A DNA stretch of 64,000 nt, from assembly GCF_008973755.1 (NCBI RefSeq), contig NZ_WBOM01000002.1, positions 62,001-126,000 of the forward strand. The letters are read 5' to 3'. Source of the DNA: Nitrincola alkalilacustris. GTDB lineage: Bacteria; Pseudomonadota; Gammaproteobacteria; Pseudomonadales; Balneatricaceae. Below the pieces are notes generated by a model. The model had not been told where the DNA came from. It worked only from the letters and a program-made list of their open reading frames with translations, and searched no databases. The translations under genes and the position numbers were made by a program. Positions 16,605-26,643 of the stretch are shown here, piece by piece. Numbering within the stretch: the first letter of the stretch is position 1; each line of letters opens with the position of its first letter.

Positions 16605-17342
16605 ATGGCAAAAGTTTCAATGCGTGACCTGCTCAAGGCAGGTGTTCACTTTGGTCACCAGACTCGTTACTGGAACCCGAAGATGTCAAAATTCATCTTC
16701 GGTGCTCGTAACAAGATCCATATCATCAACCTGGAGCACACCCTGCCTGCGCTGAACAGTGCGCTGGATGTTGTTCAGGGTATGGCTGCAAACAAGAACA
16801 AGGTTCTGTTTGTCGGTACCAAGCGTGCGGCCAGCAAGGTGATCAAAGAGGAGGCGTCACGCTCCGGTATGCCTTACGTCAACCATCGCTGGTTGGGTGG
16901 CATGCTGACCAACTACAAAACCATTCGTCAGTCTATCCGTCGTCTGCGTGAGCTGGAAACCAGCATGCAGGATGGTACTTTCGACAAGCTGACCAAGAAA
17001 GAAGCGCTGATGCGTCGTCGTGAGATGGAAAAGCTCGAGCTGTCCATCGGTGGTATCAAGGATATGGGCGGTCTGCCTGACGCGCTGTTTGTTATCGACG
17101 TTGATCACGAGCGTATTGCGATCAATGAAGCCAACAAGCTGGGTATTCCTGTTATCGGTATTGTTGATACCAACAGTAACCCTGATGGTATCGATTACAT
17201 CATTCCAGGCAACGACGATGCGCTGCGTGCGATTCAGATCTATGCCAAGTCTGTTGCTGATGCCTGCATTGAAGGCGCTGGTAATGGTGCGAATGACAAA
17301 AGCGAATTCGTAGAGGTTGAGGAGCAGGCTGCAGCTGAGTAA
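16605..17342 (+). CDS. rpsB: 30S ribosomal protein S2
   Basis: A 245-residue ribosomal protein S2, which helps join S1 to the small subunit. It begins [27 protein letters not shown] and contains the family motifs FVGTKRAAS and RWLGGMLTN. The C-terminal tail is acidic ([10 protein letters not shown]). The ATG at 16605, with AGGA about nine bases upstream, is chosen over 16569, which would add a non-homologous extension. It is the first gene of a translation and envelope cluster; an intrinsic terminator separates it from tsf, giving a way to make more S2 than EF-Ts. Confidence 0.98.
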   Translation: MAKVSMRDLLKAGVHFGHQTRYWNPKMSKFIFGARNKIHIINLEHTLPALNSALDVVQGMAANKNKVLFVGTKRAASKVIKEEASRSGMPYVNHRWLGGMLTNYKTIRQSIRRLRELETSMQDGTFDKLTKKEALMRRREMEKLELSIGGIKDMGGLPDALFVIDVDHERIAINEANKLGIPVIGIVDTNSNPDGIDYIIPGNDDALRAIQIYAKSVADACIEGAGNGANDKSEFVEVEEQAAAE

Positions 17343-17387
17343 TCAGTCTGTAAACTGTACCCGGTAACCTGGAAGGATTTCGTAGAG

Positions 17388-17410
17388 GGGGAGCAAAGCT
17401 CCCCTTTTTT
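17388..17410 (+). terminator. Intrinsic terminator/attenuator between rpsB and tsf
   Basis: GGGGAGC-AAA-GCTCCCC followed by a six-base T run. It lies 45 bp after rpsB and 40 bp before tsf, so tsf depends on read-through or its own promoter, as known for rpsB-tsf in E. coli. Confidence 0.9.
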
Positions 17411-17450
17411 GAATTCAGATTAACGCGATTAAAATTTAGAGGTAAACAAC

Positions 17451-18311
17451 ATGGCGAACATCTCTGCTGCGCAGGTGAAAGAGCTTCGTGAGCGCACTGG
17501 TTTGGGCATGATGGAGTGCAAAAAGGCACTGGTTGAAGCGGGTGGCGATATCGAAACTGCGATCGACGATCTGCGTAAATCTTCAGGTCTGAAGGCTGCC
17601 AAGAAAGCTGACCGTACTGCTGCAGATGGTGTGGTTGCGGTTAAGGTCGCTGAGGACAACAGCTATGCAGTTGTGCTGGAAGTGAACTCCGAGACTGACT
17701 TCGTTGCACGTGATGGCAGCTTCCTGGCATTTGTTGACTCCGTGTTGAGCAAGGCCTTTGCATCCAAGACTACTGATGTTGCTGAGCTGATGGCTGGTGA
17801 GCTGGAGTCTGCGCGTGAAGCGCTGGTGCAGAAGATCGGTGAAAACATCTCTGTTCGTCGCGTTGTCGTGGTAGAAGCGCCGGTTGTTGATGCCTATGTT
17901 CACAGCAATAACCGTATTGCAGCCGTGGTTGCACTCAGCGGTGGTAATGCTGAAGCGGCGCGCGATGTTGCCATGCACGTTACTGCGGTTAATCCGCGTG
18001 TTGTCAAGCCTGAAGATATGCCTCAGGAAGAGCTGGATCGTGAGAAGTCGATCATTATGGCTCAGCCGGATATGGAAGGTAAGCCTCAGGAAATCAAGGA
18101 AAAAATGGCTGTTGGCCGCGTCAAGAAATTCCTGGCTGAAAACAGCCTGAATGAGCAGGCATTCGTCAAGAATCCTGAACAGACAGTTGCGCAGATGGTC
18201 AAGGCAGCTGGCGCTGAAGTCCTCTCTTTCACTCGCTTTGCCGTAGGTGAAGGTATTGAGGTTGAGAAGAAAGACTTTGCAGCAGAAGTTGCCGAACAGC
18301 TGAAAGGCTGA
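17451..18311 (+). CDS. tsf: Elongation factor Ts
   Basis: A 286-residue nucleotide-exchange factor that removes GDP from EF-Tu. The N-terminal UBA-like domain carries [37 protein letters not shown], followed by the core with the [10 protein letters not shown] motif near residue 80 that contacts EF-Tu. Length is normal. GAGGT nine bases upstream supports the ATG. Downstream, two perfect inverted repeats before pyrH suggest partial termination. Confidence 0.98.
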   Translation: MANISAAQVKELRERTGLGMMECKKALVEAGGDIETAIDDLRKSSGLKAAKKADRTAADGVVAVKVAEDNSYAVVLEVNSETDFVARDGSFLAFVDSVLSKAFASKTTDVAELMAGELESAREALVQKIGENISVRRVVVVEAPVVDAYVHSNNRIAAVVALSGGNAEAARDVAMHVTAVNPRVVKPEDMPQEELDREKSIIMAQPDMEGKPQEIKEKMAVGRVKKFLAENSLNEQAFVKNPEQTVAQMVKAAGAEVLSFTRFAVGEGIEVEKKDFAAEVAEQLKG

Positions 18312-18320
18312 TCTGTCCGA

Positions 18321-18373
18321 CTGCCCGCGCTCGTCGGGCAGCACTTGTCGCGCAGGAATTTTTTCTGCGCGAC
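18321..18373 (+). terminator. Two tandem hairpins between tsf and pyrH
   Basis: The first is CTGCCCG / CGGGCAG at 18321-18341. The second is GTCGCGCAG / CTGCGCGAC at 18347-18373, a perfect 9-bp stem whose loop holds the T run. Without a T tract after the stems they may act as partial terminators or RNA-processing signals. Confidence 0.5.
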
Positions 18374-18426
18374 ATCGCGTTTTCTTGTAAACTGTGCCAT
18401 CTCATGAAAGAGCGGAGAATGCATTG

Positions 18427-19179
18427 ATGCCTGCCACAGATAAGCAATCCCGATATAAACGTATACTGCTGAAGCTCAGCGGTGAAGCCCTGGTCGGCGA
18501 GGAAAGCTTCGGTATCGATCCGAAGGTGCTGAACCGCATGGCGCTCGAAATTGGCCAGCTTGTCGGTATCGGCGTACAGGTTGGTATAGTCATAGGTGGC
18601 GGCAATCTCTTCCGGGGCGCTGCACTGAATGCGGCCGGTCTTGATCGTGTTACCGGTGATCATATGGGTATGCTGGCTACCGTCATGAATGCACTGGCCA
18701 TGCGGGATGCCCTTGAGCGCTGCAATATTGCTACTCGCGTCATGTCAGCCATTCCGATGAGTGGTGTTGTGGACCATTATGATCGTCGTAATGCCATGCG
18801 CTATCTGAGACAGAATGATGTTGTCATCTTCTCAGCCGGTACGGGTAACCCCTTCTTCACTACGGACTCGGCTGCCTGTCTTCGCGGTATTGAGATAGAT
18901 GCGGATGTTGTGCTTAAAGCAACTAAGGTGGATGGTGTATATACTGCTGACCCATTGAAAGATCCTACCGCCGTCAAATATAGTCATCTGACATTTGATG
19001 AAGTGCTGGAAAAGCAGCTGGGTGTGATGGATATGACGGCGATCTGTCTGACACGAGATCACAATATGCCGATCCGTGTATTTAATATGAATAAACCGGG
19101 TGCGCTGGTCAATCTGGTTGTAGGCGGGGATGAAGGAACGCTGATCGATTCGGGTTCCTCTGCAGGAGTGGAAAAATGA
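18427..19179 (+). CDS. pyrH: UMP kinase
   Basis: A 250-residue hexameric bacterial UMP kinase (amino-acid-kinase fold) that converts UMP to UDP. Visible motifs are [13 protein letters not shown] near the N-terminus, [11 protein letters not shown] for phosphate binding, and the nucleotide-binding [16 protein letters not shown] segment. The ATG at 18427 with GCGGAG upstream is chosen over a GTG at 18394. Its stop overlaps the frr start (ATGA), so the two are translationally coupled. Confidence 0.98.
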   Translation: MPATDKQSRYKRILLKLSGEALVGEESFGIDPKVLNRMALEIGQLVGIGVQVGIVIGGGNLFRGAALNAAGLDRVTGDHMGMLATVMNALAMRDALERCNIATRVMSAIPMSGVVDHYDRRNAMRYLRQNDVVIFSAGTGNPFFTTDSAACLRGIEIDADVVLKATKVDGVYTADPLKDPTAVKYSHLTFDEVLEKQLGVMDMTAICLTRDHNMPIRVFNMNKPGALVNLVVGGDEGTLIDSGSSAGVEK

Positions 19180-19733
19180 TTAACGAGATTATAAAAGACG
19201 CTGAATCACGGATGAAGAAAAGCACGGAGGCGCTGGTCGAGAATTTCAAGAAAATTCGTACCGGCCGTGCTCATCCGAGTCTGCTGGATAGCATAATGGT
19301 CCCCTACTATGGTTCACCGGTTCCTATTCAGCAGGTGGCCAATATCATGGTGGAAGATTCGCGTACTCTGACGATTATCCCCTGGGAAAAAAAGATGGTT
19401 CCTGAGGTGGAAAAGGCGATCATGAAGTCGGATCTGGGCTTGAACCCGAATACGGCCGGAGATGTTATACGTCTGCCGATGCCGGCGTTGACCGAAGAGT
19501 CGCGTAAGGGCTTCGGACGCCAGGCTAAGGTTGAGGCGGAAAACGCCAAGATCGCAATACGAAATATTCGTCGTGACGCTAACAGTTCCATCAAGGATCT
19601 GCTGAAAAACAAGGATATCACTGAGGACGATGAGCGTCGTGGTGAGGATCTGGTGCAGAAACTTACCGACAAGTACGTGGCAGAAGTGGATGTGCTGCTG
19701 AGTAAAAAAGAGTCGGATCTGATGGAAATCTAA
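19176..19733 (+). CDS. frr: Ribosome recycling factor
   Basis: A 185-residue ribosome recycling factor, which with EF-G splits post-termination ribosomes. The typical helix-bundle sequence ([28 protein letters not shown]) and the [14 protein letters not shown]-like segment are present, with length exactly as in the family. The start overlaps pyrH by 4 bp. In E. coli dxr would follow; here uppS begins only 19 bp after frr. Confidence 0.98.
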   Translation: MINEIIKDAESRMKKSTEALVENFKKIRTGRAHPSLLDSIMVPYYGSPVPIQQVANIMVEDSRTLTIIPWEKKMVPEVEKAIMKSDLGLNPNTAGDVIRLPMPALTEESRKGFGRQAKVEAENAKIAIRNIRRDANSSIKDLLKNKDITEDDERRGEDLVQKLTDKYVAEVDVLLSKKESDLMEI

Positions 19734-19752
19734 GTGTAACGGAGCGGGGTGC

Positions 19753-20535
19753 ATGCCCCCACGGCTCAATATGTCTGTTCATAATGATATAAACACGGGT
19801 GTGCACGCCGAGATACCGGAGCATATTGCCATTATCATGGATGGCAATAACCGCTGGGCAAAGCAGCGGCGCCTGCCGGGTCTAGCCGGTCATAAGGCTG
19901 GGGTTGACAGTGTTCGCAGCGTGATAGAAGGCTGTCTTGAACATGGGGTTAAAATCCTGACACTGTTTGCATTCAGCAGTGAGAACTGGAAACGCCCCGA
20001 GCTTGAGGTCAGAGGGTTGATGGACCTGTTCATGATCTCTCTTGAGCATGAGGCGAAGAAGCTGCATAAGCATGGTATTTGCCTGCGTATTGTTGGTGAC
20101 CGCTCAAGATTCAGTTCCAGTCTGCAGCGCAAAATGGCAGAGGTCGAGCGTTTGACGGTGGGCAATCAGGCGTTGGTTCTCAACGTGGCCGCCAACTATG
20201 GTGGACGCTGGGATATCGTACAGTCAGTCAGAGCGATCGCATCTGCCTGCATGGCGGGTGACTTGAGCCCTGAACAGATAGATGAGCAATGTTTTTCCGA
20301 TTACACCAGTCTGAACGGTGTGCCTGATCCCGATCTGTGCATACGTACGGGTGGAGAGAAGCGCATCAGTAACTTTTTGATCTGGCAGCTGGCTTATACC
20401 GAGTTCTATTTCACTGATCAGTTCTGGCCCGATTTCGGTAAGCCGGAGCTGACATCAGCAATTCAGGACTTTTCTAGCCGTCAGAGACGGTTTGGCCGAA
20501 CCAGTGAACAGGTAGAGGCCCTGAAACGTGTTTAA
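19753..20535 (+). CDS. uppS: Undecaprenyl diphosphate synthase
   Basis: A 260-residue cis-prenyltransferase that adds IPP units to farnesyl diphosphate, making the C55 lipid carrier for peptidoglycan, O-antigen and teichoic-type polymers. The catalytic aspartate is in IAIIMDGNNRWAKQR, with FAFSSENWKRP and CIRTGGEKRISNFLIWQLAYTE following, all family hallmarks. The ATG at 19753 has GGAGCGGGG just upstream; a second ATG at 19771 is less well placed. It overlaps cdsA by 8 bp. It needs IPP, but the nearby IPP-pathway gene dxr is missing from this cluster. Confidence 0.98.
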   Translation: MPPRLNMSVHNDINTGVHAEIPEHIAIIMDGNNRWAKQRRLPGLAGHKAGVDSVRSVIEGCLEHGVKILTLFAFSSENWKRPELEVRGLMDLFMISLEHEAKKLHKHGICLRIVGDRSRFSSSLQRKMAEVERLTVGNQALVLNVAANYGGRWDIVQSVRAIASACMAGDLSPEQIDEQCFSDYTSLNGVPDPDLCIRTGGEKRISNFLIWQLAYTEFYFTDQFWPDFGKPELTSAIQDFSSRQRRFGRTSEQVEALKRV

Positions 20536-21337
20536 ACAACGAGTGATTACGGGCCTGCTGGTCGGGCCAGCGGTGCTGGCCGCGGTATGGTGGTTTCCGA
20601 TCAGTTGGTTTGCACTTCTTATCGGGGTTGCAACACTCTATGGTGCCTGGGAGTGGTCCAACTTCTGCCGTTATGGGCTCAGAGAGCGTGTTGTATTTGT
20701 TGTGCTTATTGCACTGTTGCTGGGTGTTGTATACAGCTTCCTCAATGATGCTCTGGTGTCGACGGTCACTCTTATGGCCGTTCTTTTCTGGTTGGCGGCG
20801 CTGATCATGGTGCTGCGCTATCCATCCTCCTCCTTCTGGTCGAATCAGGCCAATAAAATGCTGATCGGTATTGCCGTGCTGGTGCCTGCGTGGTTGGCGA
20901 TGACGGCTATCAAGGGATGGGTGCATGGTGAGTTTCTGATTCTACTTTTGCTGGCTCTGGTCTGGGGGGCTGACATAGGTGCCTATGCCGCTGGGAAGAC
21001 ATTGGGTAAGCGCAAGCTGCTGCCGGAAGTCAGTCCCGGCAAGACCCGTGAAGGCTGTGTCGGTGGCCTGCTGGTGTGTGTGCTGGTAGGGGTGGGCTAC
21101 TCCATGTTTCGAGAACTTCCGCTGACGGCTACGGTCTATCTGGTACTCTTGTCACTGATCACAGGTATGGCATCTGTGCTGGGTGATCTGTTCGAGAGTA
21201 TGCTCAAGCGTGAACGTGGCATCAAGGACAGCGGCCGTCTGCTGCCGGGTCATGGTGGTGTGCTGGATCGCATTGACAGTCTGACAGCCGCCGCGCCTGT
21301 TTTCCTCGCTGGGCTTTATATGGCCCCGCAGATCTAG
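20528..21337 (+). CDS. cdsA: Phosphatidate cytidylyltransferase
   Basis: A 269-residue integral membrane enzyme that makes CDP-diacylglycerol from phosphatidate and CTP, the branch point of phospholipid synthesis. It has about seven hydrophobic helices and the CdsA signature near the C-terminus (LGDLFESMLKRERGIKDSGRLLPGHGGVLDRIDS). It starts with GTG inside the end of uppS. In Pseudomonas dxr would follow; here rseP starts 13 bp after the cdsA stop. Confidence 0.97.
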   Translation: MFKQRVITGLLVGPAVLAAVWWFPISWFALLIGVATLYGAWEWSNFCRYGLRERVVFVVLIALLLGVVYSFLNDALVSTVTLMAVLFWLAALIMVLRYPSSSFWSNQANKMLIGIAVLVPAWLAMTAIKGWVHGEFLILLLLALVWGADIGAYAAGKTLGKRKLLPEVSPGKTREGCVGGLLVCVLVGVGYSMFRELPLTATVYLVLLSLITGMASVLGDLFESMLKRERGIKDSGRLLPGHGGVLDRIDSLTAAAPVFLAGLYMAPQI

Positions 21338-21350
21338 GAGTAGTTGAGTA

Positions 21351-22706
21351 ATGGGTATCGTACAGACGTTGCTGGCAACGTTGGTCACCCTGGGTATTCT
21401 GGTTACCATTCATGAATGGGGTCACTACTGGACTGCGCGTCGCTGTGGTGTCAAAGTGCTGCGCTTTTCCGTTGGGTTTGGTAAGCCTTTGTTCATGTGG
21501 AAGGGACGTGACGGGACCGAGTACGTTATCGCGGCCATCCCTCTGGGTGGCTATGTGCGCATGCTTGATGAGCGTGAAGGCTCTGTTCCAGAAGATTTGC
21601 GCGCCCAGGCATTCAACAACAAGCCGGTGATGCAGCGCTTTGCTATTGTGGCCGCGGGGCCTTTTGTGAATCTGGCTTTCGCAGTGCTTGCCTATTGGTT
21701 TCTGTTTGTCATGGGCACCAGCGTGGTTGTGCCAATGGTTGGAGATGTTCGGCCCGGTTCGCCTGCTGCTATCGCAGGTGTTGAGATGGGTTATGAGATT
21801 CTCGAGATCGATGGCAGTCCGGTGCGCTCATGGAATGATGTTAACCTGCGCCTGGCGGCCCGGGTAGGCGAAACCGGTGTCATCGAGATGGTGGCAGGGC
21901 AGCCGGCTCGCTCATCAGCACGCACCTATCAGGTTCAACTGGATCAGTGGCGAGTGGATCTGGAGCGTGAGTCGCCCATCAGCGCACTGGGGTTGATACC
22001 CTGGCGGCCTGATGTGACGCCGGTGCTGGGTCAGTTGGTAGAGGGGGGCGCGGCCGTCGAAGCGGGTCTGCGCAGCGGTGATCAGGTACTGGCTGTTGAT
22101 GGGGAAACCATTTCGAGCTGGTTGATGCTGGTTGAGCGCATACAACTCAGTGCCGGGACGCCCGTGGATCTGACAGTTGACCGCGATGGCCTCAGAATGA
22201 CGTTTACTGTGACCCCTGCGTCTCGTGTGGGAGATGATGGTACGGTAACCGGTTTTATCGGTGCAGGGGTTCAGTCAGTCGAGTGGCCGCCCGAGATGAT
22301 TCGGGAGATCAAGTATAATCCGGTGACTGCCTTGGTCATGGGTTTTGAGAAGACCGGGCAGATGATCGGGCTGACGCTGGATGCGATCAGAAAGATGTTT
22401 GTCGGCATGTTGTCCGTAAAAAACTTGAGTGGCCCGATAACCATTGCTAAAGTGGCGGGTGATTCGGCAGCGTCTGGCCTTGAAACCTTTATCAGCTTTC
22501 TGGCCTACCTCAGTATCAGTCTCGGGATACTCAATCTGCTCCCGATTCCCATGCTGGATGGCGGACACTTGATGTACTATCTGATCGAGATGGTCAGAGG
22601 TAAGCCAGTCAGTGAAAAAACGCAGTTGATCGGTTTGAAAATTGGAATGGCGATGCTCTTCACCTTGATGGCATTTGCGATTCTTAATGATATTGCCCGT
22701 CTCTGA
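21351..22706 (+). CDS. rseP: Site-2 zinc metalloprotease RseP
   Basis: A 451-residue inner-membrane protease that performs the second cut of the anti-sigma-E factor RseA and clears remnant signal peptides. The zinc motif HEWGH is at residues about 22-26 in the first helix, with the third ligand region NLLPIPMLDGGHL in the last third. Two PDZ domains (about 115-290) lie between. The start has AGGAG ten bases upstream. It sits between cdsA and bamA as in other gammaproteobacteria, except that dxr is absent. Confidence 0.97.
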   Translation: MGIVQTLLATLVTLGILVTIHEWGHYWTARRCGVKVLRFSVGFGKPLFMWKGRDGTEYVIAAIPLGGYVRMLDEREGSVPEDLRAQAFNNKPVMQRFAIVAAGPFVNLAFAVLAYWFLFVMGTSVVVPMVGDVRPGSPAAIAGVEMGYEILEIDGSPVRSWNDVNLRLAARVGETGVIEMVAGQPARSSARTYQVQLDQWRVDLERESPISALGLIPWRPDVTPVLGQLVEGGAAVEAGLRSGDQVLAVDGETISSWLMLVERIQLSAGTPVDLTVDRDGLRMTFTVTPASRVGDDGTVTGFIGAGVQSVEWPPEMIREIKYNPVTALVMGFEKTGQMIGLTLDAIRKMFVGMLSVKNLSGPITIAKVAGDSAASGLETFISFLAYLSISLGILNLLPIPMLDGGHLMYYLIEMVRGKPVSEKTQLIGLKIGMAMLFTLMAFAILNDIARL

Positions 22707-22753
22707 AACATCGGACTCTTGATCACATGATGGAACTGAAAAGAATCTTCTCT

Positions 22754-25063
22754 ATGAAACGCTACCTTGCGCTGTTTTTGATTACGCTTTTCTGGGGACT
22801 TCAGGCAACTGCATCCTTATCCTTTACTGTCAGCGATATCCGTATCGAGGGCTTGCAGCAGGTTTCGCCAGGTGTCGTGTTCAGGAATTTTCCAATATCG
22901 ACGGGCGATCAGATCAGTCAGGGTGAACTGACTGCGGCGACCCGAGAACTGTTTCGCTCCGGCTTCTTTGAAGATGTCCAGTTGCTTCGGGATGAAGGGG
23001 ATGTGCTGGTTGTCCGCGTAAGGGAGCGCCCTTCCGTTGCGTTGATCAGAATTGATGGTAATAAAGCCATTAAAGAAGAGCAGTTACGGGAAGGGTTGCG
23101 CCAGGCCGGTCTGCAGGAGGGCGATGTGTTTCGTCGTGCTGCACTGGATCAGATAAGCCTGGAATTGCTGCGTGTATACGGTGCCCAGGGACGCTACAGC
23201 GCGGATATTGATACCGAGGTTGAGTATCTGTCCGGCAACCGTGTTGCTTTGAACGTCAATATTCGCGAAGGCCGTATTGCGACCATCCAGCATATCAATA
23301 TTGTTGGTAACTCTGTCTATTCCAATGAAGAGCTTACAGGTCTGTTCTCTCTGAGCCTGCCGGGGATGTTCAACTTTTTTACCAAAACGGATGAATATTC
23401 CCGCGAGAAGCTTGCGGGTGATCTGGAGCGGTTGCGCTCTCATTATCTTGATAATGGTTATATCAACTTCGCCATTGACTCAGCACAGGTGTCGATTACG
23501 CCGGACAAGCGCCATGTCTACATCACTATCGATGTGACAGAGGGCGAGCAGTATACGGTTCGTGAGATAAGCCTGGTCGGTAACCTGGTGCTTCCGGAAG
23601 ATGAACTGCAGGGCAAGATCACAATCGAGCAGGGTGATGTATTTTCGCGTCGTGAAATGACAGATATACAGGAGCGCCTTGTCAATGCGCTGGGTGATCA
23701 GGGCTACATGTTTGCCAATATCAGCCCGATGCCTGAGCTGCATGACGATAATACCGTTTCTGTTCGTTACTTTATCGAGCCGGGCCGTCAGACCTTTGTC
23801 CGCAGGATCAATATCCGCGGTAATACGCGGACGGCTGATGAGGTGATCCGTCGTGAGCTGGAGCAGATGGAAGCGGGTGTCGCTTCAACCAGAGCCATTG
23901 AGCGCTCCAGAACACGTCTCGATCAGACGGGGTACTTCAGAGAGGTCAATGTCGAAACACGTGCAGTTGCCGGAACCGATGATCAGGTCGATCTGGACTA
24001 CAGTGTGGAAGAGGCTCAGCTGGGTCAGTTGAGCGCAAGTATCGGTTTTTCACAGAGTGACGGGATCATTCTGGACTTTGGTGTCTCTCAGGATAACTTT
24101 ATCGGTACAGGTAAGAGTGTTTCCTTCAACATCTCCAACAGCAAGACCCGAACCGAATACAGCTTTGACTACCTTGATCCATATTATACGGTCGATGGTG
24201 TGAGTCGCGGTTTCAATCTTTACTATCGTGAGCGTGACTTCGAAGAGGATGATATCAGTACCTATACCACGGATGAGATAGGAGGTGGTGTAACCTTCGG
24301 TTATCCGATAGATGACTATCAGCGGCTAACTTTCAGTGGTGATGTTGAGTACATCAGGTTGAACACCTATGAGCGAACAGCAACTGAGGTCATTAGATTT
24401 ATCGAACAGGAGGGTGATGACTTCCTGAACTGGAAGCTGACTGCCGGATGGAGTTATAACAAGCTTAACAGAGCACTGTTTCCGACCAGGGGCTTCTCGC
24501 AGGGAGCGACACTTGAGATGAGTCTTCCCGGCAGCGATCTTGGCTATTATCGTGCTCAGTACAATAATCGCTACTTCCACCCGATAGACAGAGATGAGGA
24601 TTGGGTCGTCGGCTTGCGCAGCCGTGTCGGTTATGCGGATGCCTATGGCAGTAATGCATTTCCATTCTTCAAGAACTACTTTGCTGGTGGTCTTAGAACC
24701 GTGCGGGGTTATGACAATAACTCACTCGGCCCTCGTGACTCCAACAACGATGCACTTGGCGGTAATGTACTGATCTCCGGCAGTGCCGAATTGATTTTCC
24801 CGATTCCATTCCTGAGAGATAAAACGGCCTGGCGGACACTCCTGTTCATGGATGCGGGTAATGTGTACACCTCCAAGTGCCTGGTTTCAAGTACCAGATG
24901 CAGCTCTGGCATAGAGCTTGGTGATCTGAGATATTCAGTAGGTGTCGGGCTGAGCTGGCTGACACCAATAGGCCCGCTCTCCATATCACTGGGTAAAGGC
25001 TTGAATTCGAAGTCAGGTGATGATGAACAGGTTTTCCAGTTTGCTCTTGGTCAGACATTTTAA
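22754..25063 (+). CDS. bamA: Outer membrane protein assembly factor BamA
   Basis: About 769 residues. A signal peptide (MKRYLALFLITLFWGLQATA) is followed by five POTRA domains (about 24-420, beginning FTVSDIRIEGLQ) and a C-terminal 16-strand barrel carrying the VRGY loop motif (LRTVRGYDNNSLGPRD) and a terminal aromatic FQFALGQTF. It folds and inserts beta-barrel proteins in the outer membrane. An in-frame ATG at 22727 would lengthen the signal n-region by nine residues; neither start has a strong Shine-Dalgarno, and 22754 is chosen for a normal signal peptide. skp follows after 6 bp. Confidence 0.97.
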   Translation: MKRYLALFLITLFWGLQATASLSFTVSDIRIEGLQQVSPGVVFRNFPISTGDQISQGELTAATRELFRSGFFEDVQLLRDEGDVLVVRVRERPSVALIRIDGNKAIKEEQLREGLRQAGLQEGDVFRRAALDQISLELLRVYGAQGRYSADIDTEVEYLSGNRVALNVNIREGRIATIQHINIVGNSVYSNEELTGLFSLSLPGMFNFFTKTDEYSREKLAGDLERLRSHYLDNGYINFAIDSAQVSITPDKRHVYITIDVTEGEQYTVREISLVGNLVLPEDELQGKITIEQGDVFSRREMTDIQERLVNALGDQGYMFANISPMPELHDDNTVSVRYFIEPGRQTFVRRINIRGNTRTADEVIRRELEQMEAGVASTRAIERSRTRLDQTGYFREVNVETRAVAGTDDQVDLDYSVEEAQLGQLSASIGFSQSDGIILDFGVSQDNFIGTGKSVSFNISNSKTRTEYSFDYLDPYYTVDGVSRGFNLYYRERDFEEDDISTYTTDEIGGGVTFGYPIDDYQRLTFSGDVEYIRLNTYERTATEVIRFIEQEGDDFLNWKLTAGWSYNKLNRALFPTRGFSQGATLEMSLPGSDLGYYRAQYNNRYFHPIDRDEDWVVGLRSRVGYADAYGSNAFPFFKNYFAGGLRTVRGYDNNSLGPRDSNNDALGGNVLISGSAELIFPIPFLRDKTAWRTLLFMDAGNVYTSKCLVSSTRCSSGIELGDLRYSVGVGLSWLTPIGPLSISLGKGLNSKSGDDEQVFQFALGQTF

Positions 25064-25069
25064 GGGGTT

Positions 25070-25567
25070 ATGATGAAATATTTGTTGGGTCTGGCAGTGG
25101 TTCTGTTGACTGCCGGTATGCAGGTGCAGGCTGAAACCATCCGTGTACTCGGTGTTCAGGAGGCACTGTTGAGTTCCAGGGCTGCTGTTGAGTTCAGCGA
25201 GCAGTTGGAGAGGGAGTTTGCGGCAGAGGAGCGTCAATTGCTGGAGCTTGAAAAAGAAGCCGTTGGCGTGCGTGAAAGAATTCAGCAGAATATGGGACTG
25301 GCATCTGAAGAAGAGATGAACAGAATGCAGCTGCAGTTCCAGAAAGCCGTCAATGAATACCATGAACGTGGTGAAGCGCTGCAGCTCAAACGCATGGAGC
25401 GCGAAGAGGCTTTTCTTGCGCAGATGAGACCGCGTCTGGACCAGGCAATACGTACTCTGATAGAGGGTGAGAACATCAATATCATTCTTGCCAAGCAGGC
25501 AACAGTTTACAGCAGTGGTACGATTGATCTGACACCTCGTGTCATAGAACTGCTGAACCAGCAGTAA
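25070..25567 (+). CDS. skp: Periplasmic chaperone Skp/OmpH
   Basis: A 165-residue periplasmic protein with a cleavable signal (MMKYLLGLAVVLLTAGMQVQA, cut likely after AQA/VQA). The mature part is mostly long helices (ERQLLELEKEAVGVRERIQQ and onward) that in Skp form the tentacles of a trimer holding unfolded outer-membrane proteins. The end (INIILAKQATVYSSGTIDLTPRVIELLNQQ) matches the family's small body domain. It lies between bamA and lpxD as usual. Confidence 0.95.
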   Translation: MMKYLLGLAVVLLTAGMQVQAETIRVLGVQEALLSSRAAVEFSEQLEREFAAEERQLLELEKEAVGVRERIQQNMGLASEEEMNRMQLQFQKAVNEYHERGEALQLKRMEREEAFLAQMRPRLDQAIRTLIEGENINIILAKQATVYSSGTIDLTPRVIELLNQQ

Positions 25568-25575
25568 GCGGATGA

Positions 25576-26643
25576 ATGATGACAGCCAGGCACCACTATT
25601 CGCTGGTTGAACTGGCTGCCATCGTTGATGGCAGCGTTCAGGGCGAAATCAATACTGTTATTACAGGCCTGGCCACATTGAAATGTGCTGGCCAGGGCCA
25701 TCTTTCGTTTTTTTCCAATACACGCTATCTCAAGGACCTGCAGTCAAGTGATGCATCTGCCGTGCTTGTGCATGCCGATCATGCAGCGGATGTCCGTCAT
25801 GCAGCAGTGGTTGTAAAGGACCCTTATCTGGCCTTTGCGAAACTCAGCGCATTGTTTGACTGGCGTCAGCCCCTGGTGCCGGGAATTGCTGCTACAGCGG
25901 TTGTCGAGCAGGGAGCCAGGATAGAGCCGAGTGCCGAGATCAGCCATCATGCCGTAGTGGGTGAAGGTGCTCAGATCTCTGCTGAGGTCTATATCGGGGC
26001 AAACTCAGTGATCGGCAGTGGCTGCCATATAGGTCCGGGCAGTCGGATTGAGGCGGGGGTGGTTGTGTACCCCGGCACAAAAATCGGCGCACGAGTGATT
26101 ATTCACAGTGGTGCTATCGTAGGCTCTGATGGCTTTGGGTTTGCCCCTGAAGCAGGTACCTGGCGTAAGATTTATCAGACCGGTGGGGTCAGTATCGGTG
26201 ATGATGTCGAGATAGGTGCTGGGGTCACAATTGATCGTGGGGCGCTGGATGATACCGTGATCGATAGTGGTGTAAAGCTTGATAATCAGGTTCATGTAGC
26301 ACATAACGTGGTTATTGGTGAACATACGGCAATTGCCGGTTGTACCGGTATTGCCGGTAGCACTAAAATTGGCAGTCACTGCACCATTGCTGGCATGGCG
26401 GGTATTGGAGGGCATCTGAATATTGTTTCAAATACCCATATCACCGCCATGACCATGGTCAGTAAGTCCATCAGCGAGCCTGGAGTCTATTCATCCGGCA
26501 TCGGGATGGGGCCGCATAAGCAATGGAAGCGCAATGTGATCCGCTTTCGTCAACTTGATGAGATGGCAAAACGGATTCGTACTCTGGAACAGTCGCTCGA
26601 GCAAAACTCTACTGAAGGTTGTAATGATGATGGATGTAAATGA
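25576..26643 (+). CDS. lpxD: UDP-3-O-(3-hydroxyacyl)glucosamine N-acyltransferase
   Basis: A 355-residue lipid A enzyme that adds the N-linked hydroxyacyl chain. Residues 1-100 form the uridine-binding domain ([29 protein letters not shown]). Residues about 105-310 are left-handed beta-helix hexapeptide repeats with the catalytic histidine region [20 protein letters not shown]-terminal helix ends the protein. Its last 20 bases overlap the fabZ start. Confidence 0.97.
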   Translation: MMTARHHYSLVELAAIVDGSVQGEINTVITGLATLKCAGQGHLSFFSNTRYLKDLQSSDASAVLVHADHAADVRHAAVVVKDPYLAFAKLSALFDWRQPLVPGIAATAVVEQGARIEPSAEISHHAVVGEGAQISAEVYIGANSVIGSGCHIGPGSRIEAGVVVYPGTKIGARVIIHSGAIVGSDGFGFAPEAGTWRKIYQTGGVSIGDDVEIGAGVTIDRGALDDTVIDSGVKLDNQVHVAHNVVIGEHTAIAGCTGIAGSTKIGSHCTIAGMAGIGGHLNIVSNTHITAMTMVSKSISEPGVYSSGIGMGPHKQWKRNVIRFRQLDEMAKRIRTLEQSLEQNSTEGCNDDGCK

